Under the pieces are notes generated by a model, which saw only the letters and a program-made list of their open reading frames with translations, was not told where the DNA came from and did not search any database. Source: Allobosea sp. (lineage in GTDB: Bacteria; Pseudomonadota; Alphaproteobacteria; Rhizobiales; Kaistiaceae). From it: a stretch of DNA of 64,000 nucleotides. Where the stretch lies: the NCBI GenBank assembly GCA_017307955.1, contig JAFKFV010000023.1, forward strand, positions 1 to 64,000, read 5' to 3'. Numbering within the stretch: position 1 is the stretch's first letter; each line of letters opens with the position of its first letter. This document shows positions 26,224-35,029 of the stretch, one piece after another. Both the position numbers and the translations under genes were made by a program.

Positions 26224-27428
26224 GGCTTCGCCCAGCTCCATTGCAGCACCGGCCGGGCTGGCTCCCAGCCCGTCATGCCGGCGAGCGGCGCGGCGCGGTC
26301 GATGGCGATGCGGATAAGCCGGCCGCCATGCTCGTTATGCGCCGAGAGCAGCACCCGCTCCGTCTCCAGCGTCACGGCATTGGCGACGAGCCGCCCGCCG
26401 GGGCGGACGAGAGCGAGCGCCGCGGCGAGCACGCCCGGCCGCGACAGGCCGCCGCCGACGAAGACGGCATCGGCGCTCTCGATCGCGGCGAGCGCTTCGG
26501 GCGCGGCGCCTTCCACGACATCGAGGCCCGGCACGCCGAAGGCGGCGGCATTGGCGCGGATGCGCGCCGCGCGATCGGTGCGTGGCTCGACCGCGGTGGC
26601 CCGACAGCGGCGATCGGCGAGCATCCATTCGATGGCCACCGAACCCGAGCCGGCGCCGATATCGACGAGCCACTCGCCCGGCCGTGGCGCGAGCGCGGAG
26701 AGCGTCAGCGCGCGGATCTCCCGCTTGGTGATCTGCCCGTCCGTCTCGAACAGCGAATCGTCAAGTCCTGCGGCGCGCGGCAGGATGCGCGCGCCGGGCT
26801 CCGCCTCGACCGCGATGGCGAGCGTATTGAGCGGGTTGATCGCCTCCATCGCGAAGGATGCCGCCGCGCTGCTGCGGATGCGTTCGTCCGGGCCGCCCAT
26901 CGCCTCGAGCAATGTGATCTGCGACGCGCCGAAGCCGCCGCTCGCAAGCAAGGTGGCGATAGCCGCCGGCGCCGCGGCGTCGGAGGTGAGCGCGAGAATG
27001 CGGGCGCCGGGGAAGAGATGCGGCCGCAGGAGATCGATCGGCCGGCCATGCAGCGACAGCGCCGTCACCTCCGCCAGCGGCCAGCCGAGGCGGCTCGCGG
27101 CGAGGCTGAAGGCGGATGGCGCGGGCAGGGCGGTGTATTCGCCGGGCGCGACATGCCGGGCGATGACATTCCCGACGCCATGGAAGAACGGGTCGCCCGA
27201 GGCGAGCACGACCGTCGGTCGGCCACGCCGTGCCAGCAGCGGCTCGATCGTGAACGGGCTCGGCCATTCGACCGCCTCGCCCTTGACGAGCGGCGCGGCC
27301 AGCGCGAGATGGCGACGGCCACCGAATACGGCGCCGGCGGCTTCGATCATGCGGCGGGCGAGCGGCGAAAGCCCGTCGACGCCGTCCTCGCCGATGCCGA
27401 CGATGCCGAGCCAGCGGCCGGCGCTCAC
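26220..27428 (-). CDS. cobL: Precorrin-6Y C5,15-methyltransferase (decarboxylating)
   Basis: A 402-residue fusion of CbiE-like and CbiT-like halves. The N-terminal tetrapyrrole methylase part has WLGIVGIGEDGVDGLS, VLASGDPFFHGVGNVI and LSLHGRPIDLL. The C-terminal CbiT part has DGQITKREIRALTLSAL, LVDIGAGSGSVAIEWM (SAM motif I) and AVEPRTDRAARIRANA. It methylates C5 and C15 and decarboxylates the ring C acetate. The first gene of cobL-cobE-cobM, it is divergent from cobK with only 20 bp between start codons, so its promoter must lie inside cobK or in that tiny gap. Confidence 0.95.
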   Translation of the reverse strand: MSAGRWLGIVGIGEDGVDGLSPLARRMIEAAGAVFGGRRHLALAAPLVKGEAVEWPSPFTIEPLLARRGRPTVVLASGDPFFHGVGNVIARHVAPGEYTALPAPSAFSLAASRLGWPLAEVTALSLHGRPIDLLRPHLFPGARILALTSDAAAPAAIATLLASGGFGASQITLLEAMGGPDERIRSSAAASFAMEAINPLNTLAIAVEAEPGARILPRAAGLDDSLFETDGQITKREIRALTLSALAPRPGEWLVDIGAGSGSVAIEWMLADRRCRATAVEPRTDRAARIRANAAAFGVPGLDVVEGAAPEALAAIESADAVFVGGGLSRPGVLAAALALVRPGGRLVANAVTLETERVLLSAHNEHGGRLIRIAIDRAAPLAGMTGWEPARPVLQWSWAKP

Positions 27429-27448
27429 GACGGAGACCTTTCGACGCG

Positions 27449-28213
27449 ATGGCGACGCGGCTGCTCATTCTCGGCGGGACGACGGAAGCGCGCGCGCTTG
27501 CAGGCCACATCGCGGCCATCGCGGGCTATGACGCTGTTCTGTCGCTGGCCGGTCGGACGGAGCGCCCGCTGCCGCAGCCGCTTCCCGTGCGGACCGGCGG
27601 CTTCGGCGGCGCGGCCGGTCTCGCGGCCTATCTGAAGACCGAGAGCATCGCGGCGCTTGTCGTCGCCACCCATCCCTTCGCGGCCCAAATCGCGGCCAAT
27701 GCCGCCGAGGCGGCGCGCATGGTCGGCATTCCCGCCGTCAAGCTCACGCGGCCGCCCTGGCGACCGGTCGAGGGCGACGTCTGGCGGCTTTATCCCTCGC
27801 TGGAAGCCTTGATCGAGGGCCTCGCTGGATCGCCGCGCCGCCTCCTGGTCACCATCGGCCGCCAGGATGCGCCGCGCTTCGCCGCGGCGCCGCAACACGC
27901 CTATGTCTTCCGCAGCATCGAGCCGATCGATCTGCCGCCTGCGCTCGGCCAGGCCGTCACCATCGAGGAGCGCGGCCCGTTCACGCTGGAGGGTGAAGTG
28001 GCGCTGATGCGCCGCCATGCGATCGAGGCGCTGATCACCAAGAACAGCGGCGGCGAGGCGACCTGCGCCAAGCTGGATGCCGCGCGCGAACTCGGCCTTC
28101 CCGTGTTGATGGTCGACCGGCCGCCGGCCCCGGCGCTCCCCAATCTCGCGAGCATCGACGACGTGATCGCGTTCCTCGCGCATCACGCCCCACCCGAGAA
28201 GCGCGGCGTATAG
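27449..28213 (+). CDS. cobK: Precorrin-6A reductase
   Basis: A 254-residue NADPH-dependent reductase. The N-terminus RLLILGGTTEARALAGHIA is the CobK/CbiJ fingerprint. VVATHPFAAQIAANAAEAARMVGIP and LLVTIGRQDAP follow, then ITKNSGGEATCAKLDAARELGLPVLMVDRP near the end. It is the only cob gene of this cluster on the plus strand, and its last 31 bases overlap antisense with the end of cobJ (28183-28213). That leaves both 3' ends without room for separate terminators. Confidence 0.95.
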   Translation: MATRLLILGGTTEARALAGHIAAIAGYDAVLSLAGRTERPLPQPLPVRTGGFGGAAGLAAYLKTESIAALVVATHPFAAQIAANAAEAARMVGIPAVKLTRPPWRPVEGDVWRLYPSLEALIEGLAGSPRRLLVTIGRQDAPRFAAAPQHAYVFRSIEPIDLPPALGQAVTIEERGPFTLEGEVALMRRHAIEALITKNSGGEATCAKLDAARELGLPVLMVDRPPAPALPNLASIDDVIAFLAHHAPPEKRGV

Positions 28214-28941
28214 ACAAGCGGCGCGAGATCCGGCCGCTCGACGATCCGCGTTTCCGCCGTGCCGATGATGACCAAAGTCGCCATGTCGGCCGCTTCCGCG
28301 TCGGCCTCGGCGAGCGGGACGATGGTGAGCCGCGCATCGGGTCGGCCGATCGCGCGGCCGAATATGACGGGGACATCGTCGCCGAGCGTTTGGCGGAGCA
28401 GCGTGAAGGCTGCGCCGAGCTGCCAGGGCCGGGCGCGCGAGATCGGATTGTAGAGCGCGATGACGAAGCCGGCTGTCGCGGCGGCAGTCAGCCGCTGCTC
28501 GACGAGGCTCCAGGGCTTCAGATTGTCCGAGAGCGAGAGCGCGCAGAAATCATGGCCGAGCGGCGCACCGGCAACGGCGGCCACGGCGAGCATCGCCGTC
28601 ACGCCGGGAACGATGGCGAGGTCGATCGTGCGCCAGGCCGGATCGCCCTTTTCGACGGCCTCGCACACCGCGGCGGCCATGGCGAAGACGCCGGGATCGC
28701 CGCCCGAGACCATGGCGACGCGATGCCCCGCGGCCGCGCTCGCCAGTGCTGCACTGGCGCGCACCAGTTCCTCGCGGTTGTCGGAGGCGATCTTGACGAG
28801 ACCGTCACGGTCGGCGACGCGGTCGAGATAGGGGCCGTAGCCATAGACCATGTCGGCGCTTGCGAGCTCCGCCTCCGCCTCCAGCGTCCGGTGGCGCGCG
28901 TCGCCCGGTCCGAGCCCGATGACCGCCAGCCGCCCGCTCAT
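28183..28941 (-). CDS. cobJ: Precorrin-3B C17-methyltransferase
   Basis: A 252-residue SAM-dependent ring-contracting methylase. LAVIGLGPGDARHRTLEAEAEL is the N-terminal loop, VAMVSGGDPGVFAMAAAVCEAV the GDPGVF motif typical of CobJ/CbiH, VPGVTAMLAVAAVAGAPLGHDF the next block, and FVIALYNPISRARPWQL the substrate loop. Its start overlaps the stop of cobI (28938-28941). It is the last gene of cobG-cobH-cobI-cobJ and converges into cobK with a 31-bp antisense overlap. Confidence 0.95.
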   Translation of the reverse strand: MSGRLAVIGLGPGDARHRTLEAEAELASADMVYGYGPYLDRVADRDGLVKIASDNREELVRASAALASAAAGHRVAMVSGGDPGVFAMAAAVCEAVEKGDPAWRTIDLAIVPGVTAMLAVAAVAGAPLGHDFCALSLSDNLKPWSLVEQRLTAAATAGFVIALYNPISRARPWQLGAAFTLLRQTLGDDVPVIFGRAIGRPDARLTIVPLAEADAEAADMATLVIIGTAETRIVERPDLAPLVYTPRFSGGA

Positions 28942-29678
28942 CGCAGCCCCTCCCAGCCCGGTACCAGAACCAGCGAGAAATAGGGCGCCGCGTCATCCGG
29001 TTTGTCGGCGAGCTTCATCGTCACCGCGCTTTCGGTCGTCGCGCGCTCGACATAGATGGCCCGCTCGAGGCAGCCGGCGCTGGCGAGCGCGCGGCGCACC
29101 TTCGGCAGGTTGCGGCCGAGCTTCATGATGACGGCGGCGTCGGTTGCGGCGAGCCGTGCCCCGAGATCGGCCTCGCCGAGCGTGCCGGGCAGGATGGTCA
29201 TGACATCGTCGCCCTGCGCGATCGGCGCGCCGGCCGCCGACCAGCCGCCCGACATGCCGGTGACGCCCGGCACCACTTCGGTCGTGTAGCGCGGCGCCAG
29301 GCGGCAATGGAGATGCATATAGGAGCCGTAGAAGAGCGGGTCGCCTTCCGACAGCACCGCGACCGTCAGTCCCTCGTCGAGCAGCGCCGCCACCGCTGCC
29401 GCCGCCTCGGCATAGAAGCCGCCAATCGCCGACCGATAGGCGTCGTCATGGCGGTGGATTTCGGTGGTGACCGGATAGGCGAGCGGCAGTTCCCGCTTGC
29501 CCGCGAGGCGGCTCGCCACAACCGTCCGTGCGTTGGAGCGGCGGCCTTCCTTGGCGAAATAGGCGACGACATCGGCGCCGTCGATGATGCGCGCAGCCTT
29601 GAGCGTCAGGAGTTCCGGGTCGCCGGGGCCGACCCCGACGCCATAGAGGCGTCCCATGCCGGCGGGAGGTGTGCTCAT
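28938..29678 (-). CDS. cobI: Precorrin-2 C20-methyltransferase
   Basis: A 246-residue tetrapyrrole methylase with GRLYGVGVGPGDPELLTLKAARII, then VLSEGDPLFYGSYMHLH and VVPGVTGMSGGWSAAGAPIAQGDD, the CobI/CbiL specific blocks. The catalytic step adds the C20 methyl that is later lost on ring contraction. The ATG at 29678 shares bases with the cobH stop (ATGA), which fixes the start; a longer upstream frame reads only out-of-frame cobH. Confidence 0.95.
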   Translation of the reverse strand: MSTPPAGMGRLYGVGVGPGDPELLTLKAARIIDGADVVAYFAKEGRRSNARTVVASRLAGKRELPLAYPVTTEIHRHDDAYRSAIGGFYAEAAAAVAALLDEGLTVAVLSEGDPLFYGSYMHLHCRLAPRYTTEVVPGVTGMSGGWSAAGAPIAQGDDVMTILPGTLGEADLGARLAATDAAVIMKLGRNLPKVRRALASAGCLERAIYVERATTESAVTMKLADKPDDAAPYFSLVLVPGWEGLR

Positions 29679-30343
29679 AGCCGGTCGCTCGCCAGCGCGT
29701 TGACCGCGGCCGAGGCGATGGCGCTGCCGCCGAGGCGGCCGTCGACGACGAGCCACGGCACGCCGATCGCGCTCTCCGCCAGCGCCGCCTTCGATTCCGC
29801 AGCGCCGACGAAGCCGACCGGCGCGCCGATGATGGCGGCCGGCCGCGGCCCGCCCGCGGCGATGGCGTCGATCAGGTGGAAGAGGGCGGTCGGCGCGTTG
29901 CCGATCACCACCAGCGAACCGGTGAGCCGCTCGCCCCAGAGCTCGATCGCCGCGGCGGAGCGGGTCGTTCCCATGCGTTCGGCGAGGCCGGCGGTGCGGG
30001 AGTCGCGCAGCGTGCAGACGACTTCGTTGCCGGCAGGAAGCCGCGCCCGCGTGATGCCGCGCTCGACCATTTCGGAATCGCAGAAGATCGGCGCGCCGGC
30101 CACAAGCGCCCCGCGGGCCGCCTCAGCGAAGCCGAGGCCGAAGCGGATGACCTCGGCGAGCGGCACGAGGCCGGCGGCATGGATCATGCGCACGGCGACA
30201 TGCGCTTCGAGCGGCGAGAAGCGCGATAGATCGGCCTCGGCGCGGATGATGGCGAAGGAGCGCTCGTAGATCGCCGTCCCGTCACGCAGATAGTCGTGCG
30301 TCGCGGGGATCGTTCCGGCTCTCTCCTCGGTCGTCGTCGTCAC
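29675..30343 (-). CDS. cobH: Precorrin-8X methylmutase
   Basis: A 222-residue isomerase that moves the C11 methyl to C12, giving hydrogenobyrinate. DYLRDGTAIYERSFAIIRAEADLSRF is the conserved N-terminus and VRMIHAAGL holds the catalytic His. FCDSEMVERGI, NAPTALFHLID and IGAPVGFVGAAESKAAL complete the family pattern. Its start lies 62 bp inside the end of cobG, a long overlap for this cluster, but the conserved N-terminus leaves no shorter start. Confidence 0.95.
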   Translation of the reverse strand: MTTTTEERAGTIPATHDYLRDGTAIYERSFAIIRAEADLSRFSPLEAHVAVRMIHAAGLVPLAEVIRFGLGFAEAARGALVAGAPIFCDSEMVERGITRARLPAGNEVVCTLRDSRTAGLAERMGTTRSAAAIELWGERLTGSLVVIGNAPTALFHLIDAIAAGGPRPAAIIGAPVGFVGAAESKAALAESAIGVPWLVVDGRLGGSAIASAAVNALASDRL

Positions 30344-31661
30344 CTGCCGTCTCTCCGGTCACCGCGCCGAGGATGCCGGCCCGTTCCATGCTGTCCACAG
30401 CTGCGCGCGCCGTCGTTCCCGGAGCTCTCGTCGCAGCCATCGCCGCCAGCCGGCCGAGGCCGCCGAGCAGGACCGAAGCCGGCGCGATTCCAACGGGCGC
30501 GTCGCGTGCCCGTCCGTCAAGCACGAGTCCCGCCCCGTTGTCGACTCCGACGAGCGTGATCTTGGCCGGCTCAGGATGCGCGCATCCCTTGGCGCAGCCG
30601 GAGAGATGCAGCGTCAATGACCCGTCGAGGAGGGAGGCGATCGCTCCCGCGGCGGCTTCGGCCATGTGCCGTGCCGCCATGCGGCCGGAGGCGCAGCCCT
30701 CGCTGCCGATGCAGGCGGCAATGAAGCGGCGGGTATCGTTTGGCTCGGTGATGAAGCCGAGCCGGGCGGCCACCGAAACTGTCGCGGCGACGGCGTCTGG
30801 CTCGCCGGCGAGGAGCAGCACCCGTTCAGGGGCTGGCGCGAAGGCGGCGAGACCCTCCCGGGATGCGGTCGCTGCCAGTTTCCGCAGCGCATCGGCGTGC
30901 GACTGCCCGAATGCAAAGGCGATGCCCTGCACCGAGACATCGTAGCCCGCGATCGGTCCGATCGTGGTGCCCGCCGCACCGTTTGCGGGCGGCACGGCGC
31001 CGTCGAAGAGACCTGCGACGGTCGAGGCGATCGCCGGATTTCCGGCCAGTCCGCCGGGGCCGCGCAGCCGGGCGCCGGGGCCATGCGCCGCCAGCGTCCC
31101 GAGGATCGCCAGCGCCGCATCGATCGCCGCGGTTCGGGCAACCCAGCCGATCCAGTTCGCCGCGCGGGCGTCGTCGCCGCCGAGGCCGATCGCCACCCGG
31201 TCGCCTCGGAAGGCGAGGCGAAGATCCGCCGAAAGGCCCTGGGGCGCCAATGGCGAGCCGAAGTCGAGGAGGATGGTGAATTTCGGCGCCAGCCTCGTCT
31301 CGACGCCGGCATCCTGGATGCGGCGGTGCAGGTCGTGAACGATCGGCGCCGCGTCGATGCCCGCCAGCGTCGCCAGCGGGTCGAGGCTGATCGGAATGCC
31401 TTCGGCGAGATCGAAGCCGGCCTCCTCGAGATCGGCGGCAAGCCCACCGGCGCCATCCTCCGCAAGACCCCGAAGCTGCAGGTTGCCGCGCTTCGAGATC
31501 TCGAGGAGGCCATTGCCATGCCGATCGGCGGCCGCGGACAGCTCAGCCAGCATCGCCGGCGTCATCGGCGCGACGAGCGGCGGCAGGCGGGCCAGCCAGC
31601 CGTCGCCGGTGCGCATCGGTGCGGCGAGGCTCGGGCAGGCATTGCGGCGGAACGTGTCCAT
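30282..31661 (-). CDS. cobG: Precorrin-3B synthase (oxygen-dependent)
   Basis: A 459-residue iron-sulfur monooxygenase related to sulfite/nitrite reductases that hydroxylates C20 and forms the gamma-lactone using O2. Ferredoxin-like repeats LLEISKRGNLQLRGL and a C-terminal cluster-binding region ACIGSEGCASGR plus HLSGCAKGCAHPEP provide the four cysteines for the [4Fe-4S] centre. Its presence marks the aerobic route. The C-terminal 20 residues are very polar and run into cobH. It starts 57 bp after the FGGY kinase gene, with a hairpin in the gap. Confidence 0.93.
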   Translation of the reverse strand: MDTFRRNACPSLAAPMRTGDGWLARLPPLVAPMTPAMLAELSAAADRHGNGLLEISKRGNLQLRGLAEDGAGGLAADLEEAGFDLAEGIPISLDPLATLAGIDAAPIVHDLHRRIQDAGVETRLAPKFTILLDFGSPLAPQGLSADLRLAFRGDRVAIGLGGDDARAANWIGWVARTAAIDAALAILGTLAAHGPGARLRGPGGLAGNPAIASTVAGLFDGAVPPANGAAGTTIGPIAGYDVSVQGIAFAFGQSHADALRKLAATASREGLAAFAPAPERVLLLAGEPDAVAATVSVAARLGFITEPNDTRRFIAACIGSEGCASGRMAARHMAEAAAGAIASLLDGSLTLHLSGCAKGCAHPEPAKITLVGVDNGAGLVLDGRARDAPVGIAPASVLLGGLGRLAAMAATRAPGTTARAAVDSMERAGILGAVTGETAGDDDDRGESRNDPRDARLSA

Positions 31662-31684
31662 GGCGGAAAGAGTATTGCGCCCGC

Positions 31685-31706
31685 CCGGCCGTGGCGAGAC
31701 GGCCGG
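31685..31706 (-). promoter_or_regulatory. Hairpin between sugar kinase and cobG
   Basis: CCGGCCGT (31685-31692) and ACGGCCGG (31699-31706) form a perfect 8-bp inverted repeat around a 6-base loop. It sits 13 bp after the kinase stop and 24 bp before the cobG start. No T-run follows, so it may be a weak boundary element rather than a proper terminator. Confidence 0.35.
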
Positions 31707-31718
31707 TCGTCGCGCCTG

Positions 31719-33206
31719 TCAGACCTCGGGCAGGAGATCGAGCCGGCGCGCGGCGCGGGCGCGGCGGAAGCGGGCCGCGAGCGCGGTGCCGGAGGCCGGG
31801 TCGGCGGCGGGAACGGCAGTGGCGCGCGGCGCCACCAGGCCGCGCGCGACGGCGAAGCTGCCGTCGAACCAGCCGATGCCCACGCCGGCGATCAGCCCGG
31901 CCCCGAGCGCCGACGCGTCGGCGACGGCGGAATTGACGACCGGCAGGCCGGTGACATCGGCGAGCAGCGCGGTCCAGAACGGAATGCGCGAGCCGCCGCC
32001 GGTGAAGACGATGCGCTTTCGAGCGCCGACCGAGGCGAGGAGCGCAATGCTCTCCGCCACATCGGTCGTGACGCCCTCGACGATGGCGCGCAGCATATGG
32101 CCGCGGCCATGCTTCATGGAGAGGCCGAGAAAGGCGCCGCGCGCCTCGGTGTCGAAGGCGGGGCTGCCGGCGCCGGAAAGATAGGGCAGGAAGACGAGAC
32201 CCTCGCTGCCGCGCGGCACGCCGGCCGCTTCCGCCGTGACCGGGCCGAACCAGGCGGGGTCGGGCTCGGCCGCGCCGGTCGCGACGCTCGCCAGCCAGTT
32301 GAGCGCGCCGCCGCCGCCGAAATGCGAGCCGATCGCGTAGAGCACGCCGCGATCGAGCGAGACATTGATGTTCATCGCGCCGAGCAGCGCCGGCTCCACG
32401 CGCGACAATCCGGCGATCACCGTGGCGCTGGTGCCGATGGTGAGCGCGACATCGTCGGCAAGGTCGATGCCCGTCGCGAGCAATGTCGCCGCCATGTCCG
32501 CCGCGCCGGTGACGACGGGGATGCCCGCCGGCAAGCCGAGCAGGGCGGCAGCGGAAGGAAGCAGTGGCCCGGCTATAGCCTCGGAGGCGGTGAGCGGCGC
32601 GAGCTTTCCGGGATCGATGCCCGCTGCTTCGGCGAGCGGCCGGTTCCAATCCCAGCGGACGGGATCGAACAGCATCGTGTTGCCGGAATCAGTCGGATCG
32701 CTGCCGGTGATGCCGGTCAGGAAATGGCGGACGACATCCTTGGGCATCAGGATCGCCGCCGTGCGCGCCCAGATCTCCGGGTGGTGCTCTTTCCACCAGA
32801 GGAGCTTCGGCAGGATCAGATGCGTCGCGGGAAGATTGCCGGACGAGGCGGCGAGGGCGGCGATGATGTCGGCGGGGACCGCCTCCGCTTCGGCGGCTGA
32901 GCGGCGATCGGTGATCGTATGGCAGGGGCCGAGTGGCTTGCCCTCGCCGTCGACGAGCACCGGCGCGCTCATATGGCCCGAAAGCGAGATCGCCTCGATC
33001 GTCTCCGCGCGCCCGGCCAGAGCGGCGCGGGTTGCGGCGACCGCGGCGGCGATCCAGTCCTGCGGCTCCTGCTCCGACCAGCCGTCGCGCGGCTGGCGGG
33101 TCGGATAGGCGGCGCGGCCCGAGGCTAGGACGTGCGCCTCCCGGTCGACCAGCACGGCCTTGACCGAGGACGTGCCGATATCGATGCCGAGGACTGCTGC
33201 GCTCAT
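31719..33206 (-). CDS. FGGY-family carbohydrate kinase
   Basis: A 495-residue sugar kinase. The ATP/phosphate motif VLGIDIGTSSVKAVLVD opens the protein. ISLSGHMSAPVLVD (the xylulokinase-like GQMHG position), TDSGNTMLFD, TIGTSATVIAG and TGGGSRIPFWTALLADV follow, with FLPYLSGAGSPAFD typical of xylulose/D-ribulose-type kinases. The exact sugar is unknown. It is the last gene of the second sugar operon. The second of two tandem ATGs (33206) was chosen because GAGG then stands 6 bases upstream. Confidence 0.88.
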   Translation of the reverse strand: MSAAVLGIDIGTSSVKAVLVDREAHVLASGRAAYPTRQPRDGWSEQEPQDWIAAAVAATRAALAGRAETIEAISLSGHMSAPVLVDGEGKPLGPCHTITDRRSAAEAEAVPADIIAALAASSGNLPATHLILPKLLWWKEHHPEIWARTAAILMPKDVVRHFLTGITGSDPTDSGNTMLFDPVRWDWNRPLAEAAGIDPGKLAPLTASEAIAGPLLPSAAALLGLPAGIPVVTGAADMAATLLATGIDLADDVALTIGTSATVIAGLSRVEPALLGAMNINVSLDRGVLYAIGSHFGGGGALNWLASVATGAAEPDPAWFGPVTAEAAGVPRGSEGLVFLPYLSGAGSPAFDTEARGAFLGLSMKHGRGHMLRAIVEGVTTDVAESIALLASVGARKRIVFTGGGSRIPFWTALLADVTGLPVVNSAVADASALGAGLIAGVGIGWFDGSFAVARGLVAPRATAVPAADPASGTALAARFRRARAARRLDLLPEV

Positions 33207-33249
33207 CATGAACCTCAGTGTCGGGGCGCCGGACGAGGCCGGCAAGGCG

Positions 33250-34077
33250 CTATTTGACCGCGCCTTCCGTGAGGCCGGCGACGAACCAGCGACCGACAAG
33301 CGCGAAGAAGACGACCACTGGCAGGATCGACAGCGAGGCGCCGGCCAAAAGCAGGCCCCAGTCGATCTGGTACTGCCCGATGATGCCGGAGAGGCCGACG
33401 GGCAGCGTCCGCTTCGCATCGGAGATGATGAGCACCGAGGCGAACAGATATTCCGTCCAGCTCGACACGAAGGCGAAGATCGCGATCGCCGCGATGCCGG
33501 GGCGCAGCAGCGGCACCAGGATGTAGAGCGCCGTCGCCAGCCGCGACGCGCCGTCGATGGCGGCCGCCTCCTCGAGCTCGCGCGGCAGCGAGGCGAAGAA
33601 CGTGCGCATCATCCAGATCGAGAAGGGCAGGGCGAAGGTGACGTTGACGATGACCAGTGCGAGATCGGTGTCGATCAGTCCGACCTTCGCGAACATCAGG
33701 TAGATCGGGATCAGGATCACGATCGACGGGAACGCATAGGCGACCATGATCAGCCGATAGAGGAAGTCGCGCCCGCGGAACTCGAGGCGGAAGAAGGCAT
33801 AGCCGGCGAGCGTCGCGAGCAGGACGGTGACGAAGGCCGAAGAGGCGGCGACCAGCGTCGAGTTCAGGAAATAGGTCGGGAAGGCCGAGGTGCCGAGCAG
33901 CTTCTGGTAGTGCTGCAGCGTGAAGCTGTGCGGAAAGAAGGTCGGAAAGCGGCTGATGATCTCGCGCGGCAGCTTGAACGACGACGAGCCGACCAGCCAC
34001 ATCGGCAGCAGCACGAGCGCCGCCAGAACGGCGAGCGAGAGAACGAGCACGAGCGTGCCGGGAACGCCGCGTTTCAT
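33250..34077 (-). CDS. Carbohydrate ABC transporter permease, MalG-type
   Basis: A 275-residue inner-membrane permease. LVLVLSLAVLAALVLLPMWLV is the first span and EEAAAIDGASRLATALYILVPLL the EAA loop; the rest has the CUT1 MalG/UgpE pattern. The ATG at 34077 overlaps the upstream stop by four bases. With 34074-34976 it forms the membrane channel of the second sugar importer; no ATPase gene is in the operon. Confidence 0.92.
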   Translation of the reverse strand: MKRGVPGTLVLVLSLAVLAALVLLPMWLVGSSSFKLPREIISRFPTFFPHSFTLQHYQKLLGTSAFPTYFLNSTLVAASSAFVTVLLATLAGYAFFRLEFRGRDFLYRLIMVAYAFPSIVILIPIYLMFAKVGLIDTDLALVIVNVTFALPFSIWMMRTFFASLPRELEEAAAIDGASRLATALYILVPLLRPGIAAIAIFAFVSSWTEYLFASVLIISDAKRTLPVGLSGIIGQYQIDWGLLLAGASLSILPVVVFFALVGRWFVAGLTEGAVK

Positions 34078-34976
34078 TTCGCCGCTTCCTTCGGCGCGAG
34101 GCGGTCGATGAGCAGGATCGCGAGGCCGATCATCATCAGGCTGGCGACGACCGACATCGCGGCGGCATCGCCCATGCGGTAGGCCTTGAACGCCGTCTCG
34201 TAGATGAGGACCGGCAGCGTCTCGCTCGCCCCCGCGGGGCCGCCCGCGGTCAGCAGCCAGATGATGTCGAAGACGTTGAACGAGAGCAGCGTCCCCATCA
34301 CGGTGAGCACAAGCAGCGTGGGCTGCAGCAGCGGCCATGTGATCGCGCGGAACCGCGCGATCGGACCGGCGCCGTCGACGGCCGCCGCCTCGTAGAGATC
34401 GGCGGGAATGCGCTGCAGTCCGGCCAGCAGCATGATCGCGACGAAGGGAAACCAGCGCCAGGAATTGATGAGGATGAGGCTCGCCAGCGCCATCGGGCCG
34501 CTGGAGAAGAAGCCGACCGGGCGGTCGATAATGCCGATCGAGATCAGGAACGGATTGATCATGCCGCCCGAGGGCGAGAGCATCCAGCGCCAGATGATGA
34601 CCACGACCACCGTCGGGATGATCCAGGTCAGGATGATCCAGACGCGGGCGATCCGGACGCCGGGAAATTTCTCGTTGAGCACCAGCGCCGCGAGTACGGC
34701 GAGCACGGTCTGCACGAACGCGTTGCCGACGACCCAGACGGCGGAGACGCCGAGCGCATGCCAGAACGCGCCGGCGGTGAGCACGCGGGAATAGTTGTCG
34801 AGGCCCGAGAACGCGCCTTCCGAACCGATGACGCGGATATCATGCAGCGAGATGTTCACCGCCGAGATCATCGGCAGGACCAGCGTCGCGGCGAGTAACC
34901 CGAGCGGCAGCGCCAGCAGCAGGATCGCGAGGCGGCCGTCGCCCGACTTCTCGCTGGAGGGATTGTGCGATGCCAC
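34074..34976 (-). CDS. Carbohydrate ABC transporter permease, MalF-type
   Basis: A 300-residue permease with a polar start and six hydrophobic spans, the first being LAILLLALPLGLLAATLVLPMI. The EAA loop YEAAAVDGAGPIARFRAITWPLL and the WLLTAGGPAGASETLPVLIYETAF segment are typical of the UgpA/MalF group. The start is GTG 34976 with AAGG upstream. A 15-bp perfect hairpin lies between it and the binding-protein gene upstream. Confidence 0.92.
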   Translation of the reverse strand: MASHNPSSEKSGDGRLAILLLALPLGLLAATLVLPMISAVNISLHDIRVIGSEGAFSGLDNYSRVLTAGAFWHALGVSAVWVVGNAFVQTVLAVLAALVLNEKFPGVRIARVWIILTWIIPTVVVVIIWRWMLSPSGGMINPFLISIGIIDRPVGFFSSGPMALASLILINSWRWFPFVAIMLLAGLQRIPADLYEAAAVDGAGPIARFRAITWPLLQPTLLVLTVMGTLLSFNVFDIIWLLTAGGPAGASETLPVLIYETAFKAYRMGDAAAMSVVASLMMIGLAILLIDRLAPKEAAK

Positions 34977-35029
34977 CGCTCTGCCTTCGTCTCGGCTTGC
35001 CGGAATGCCCGGCGGGACGGGGTTGGGCC

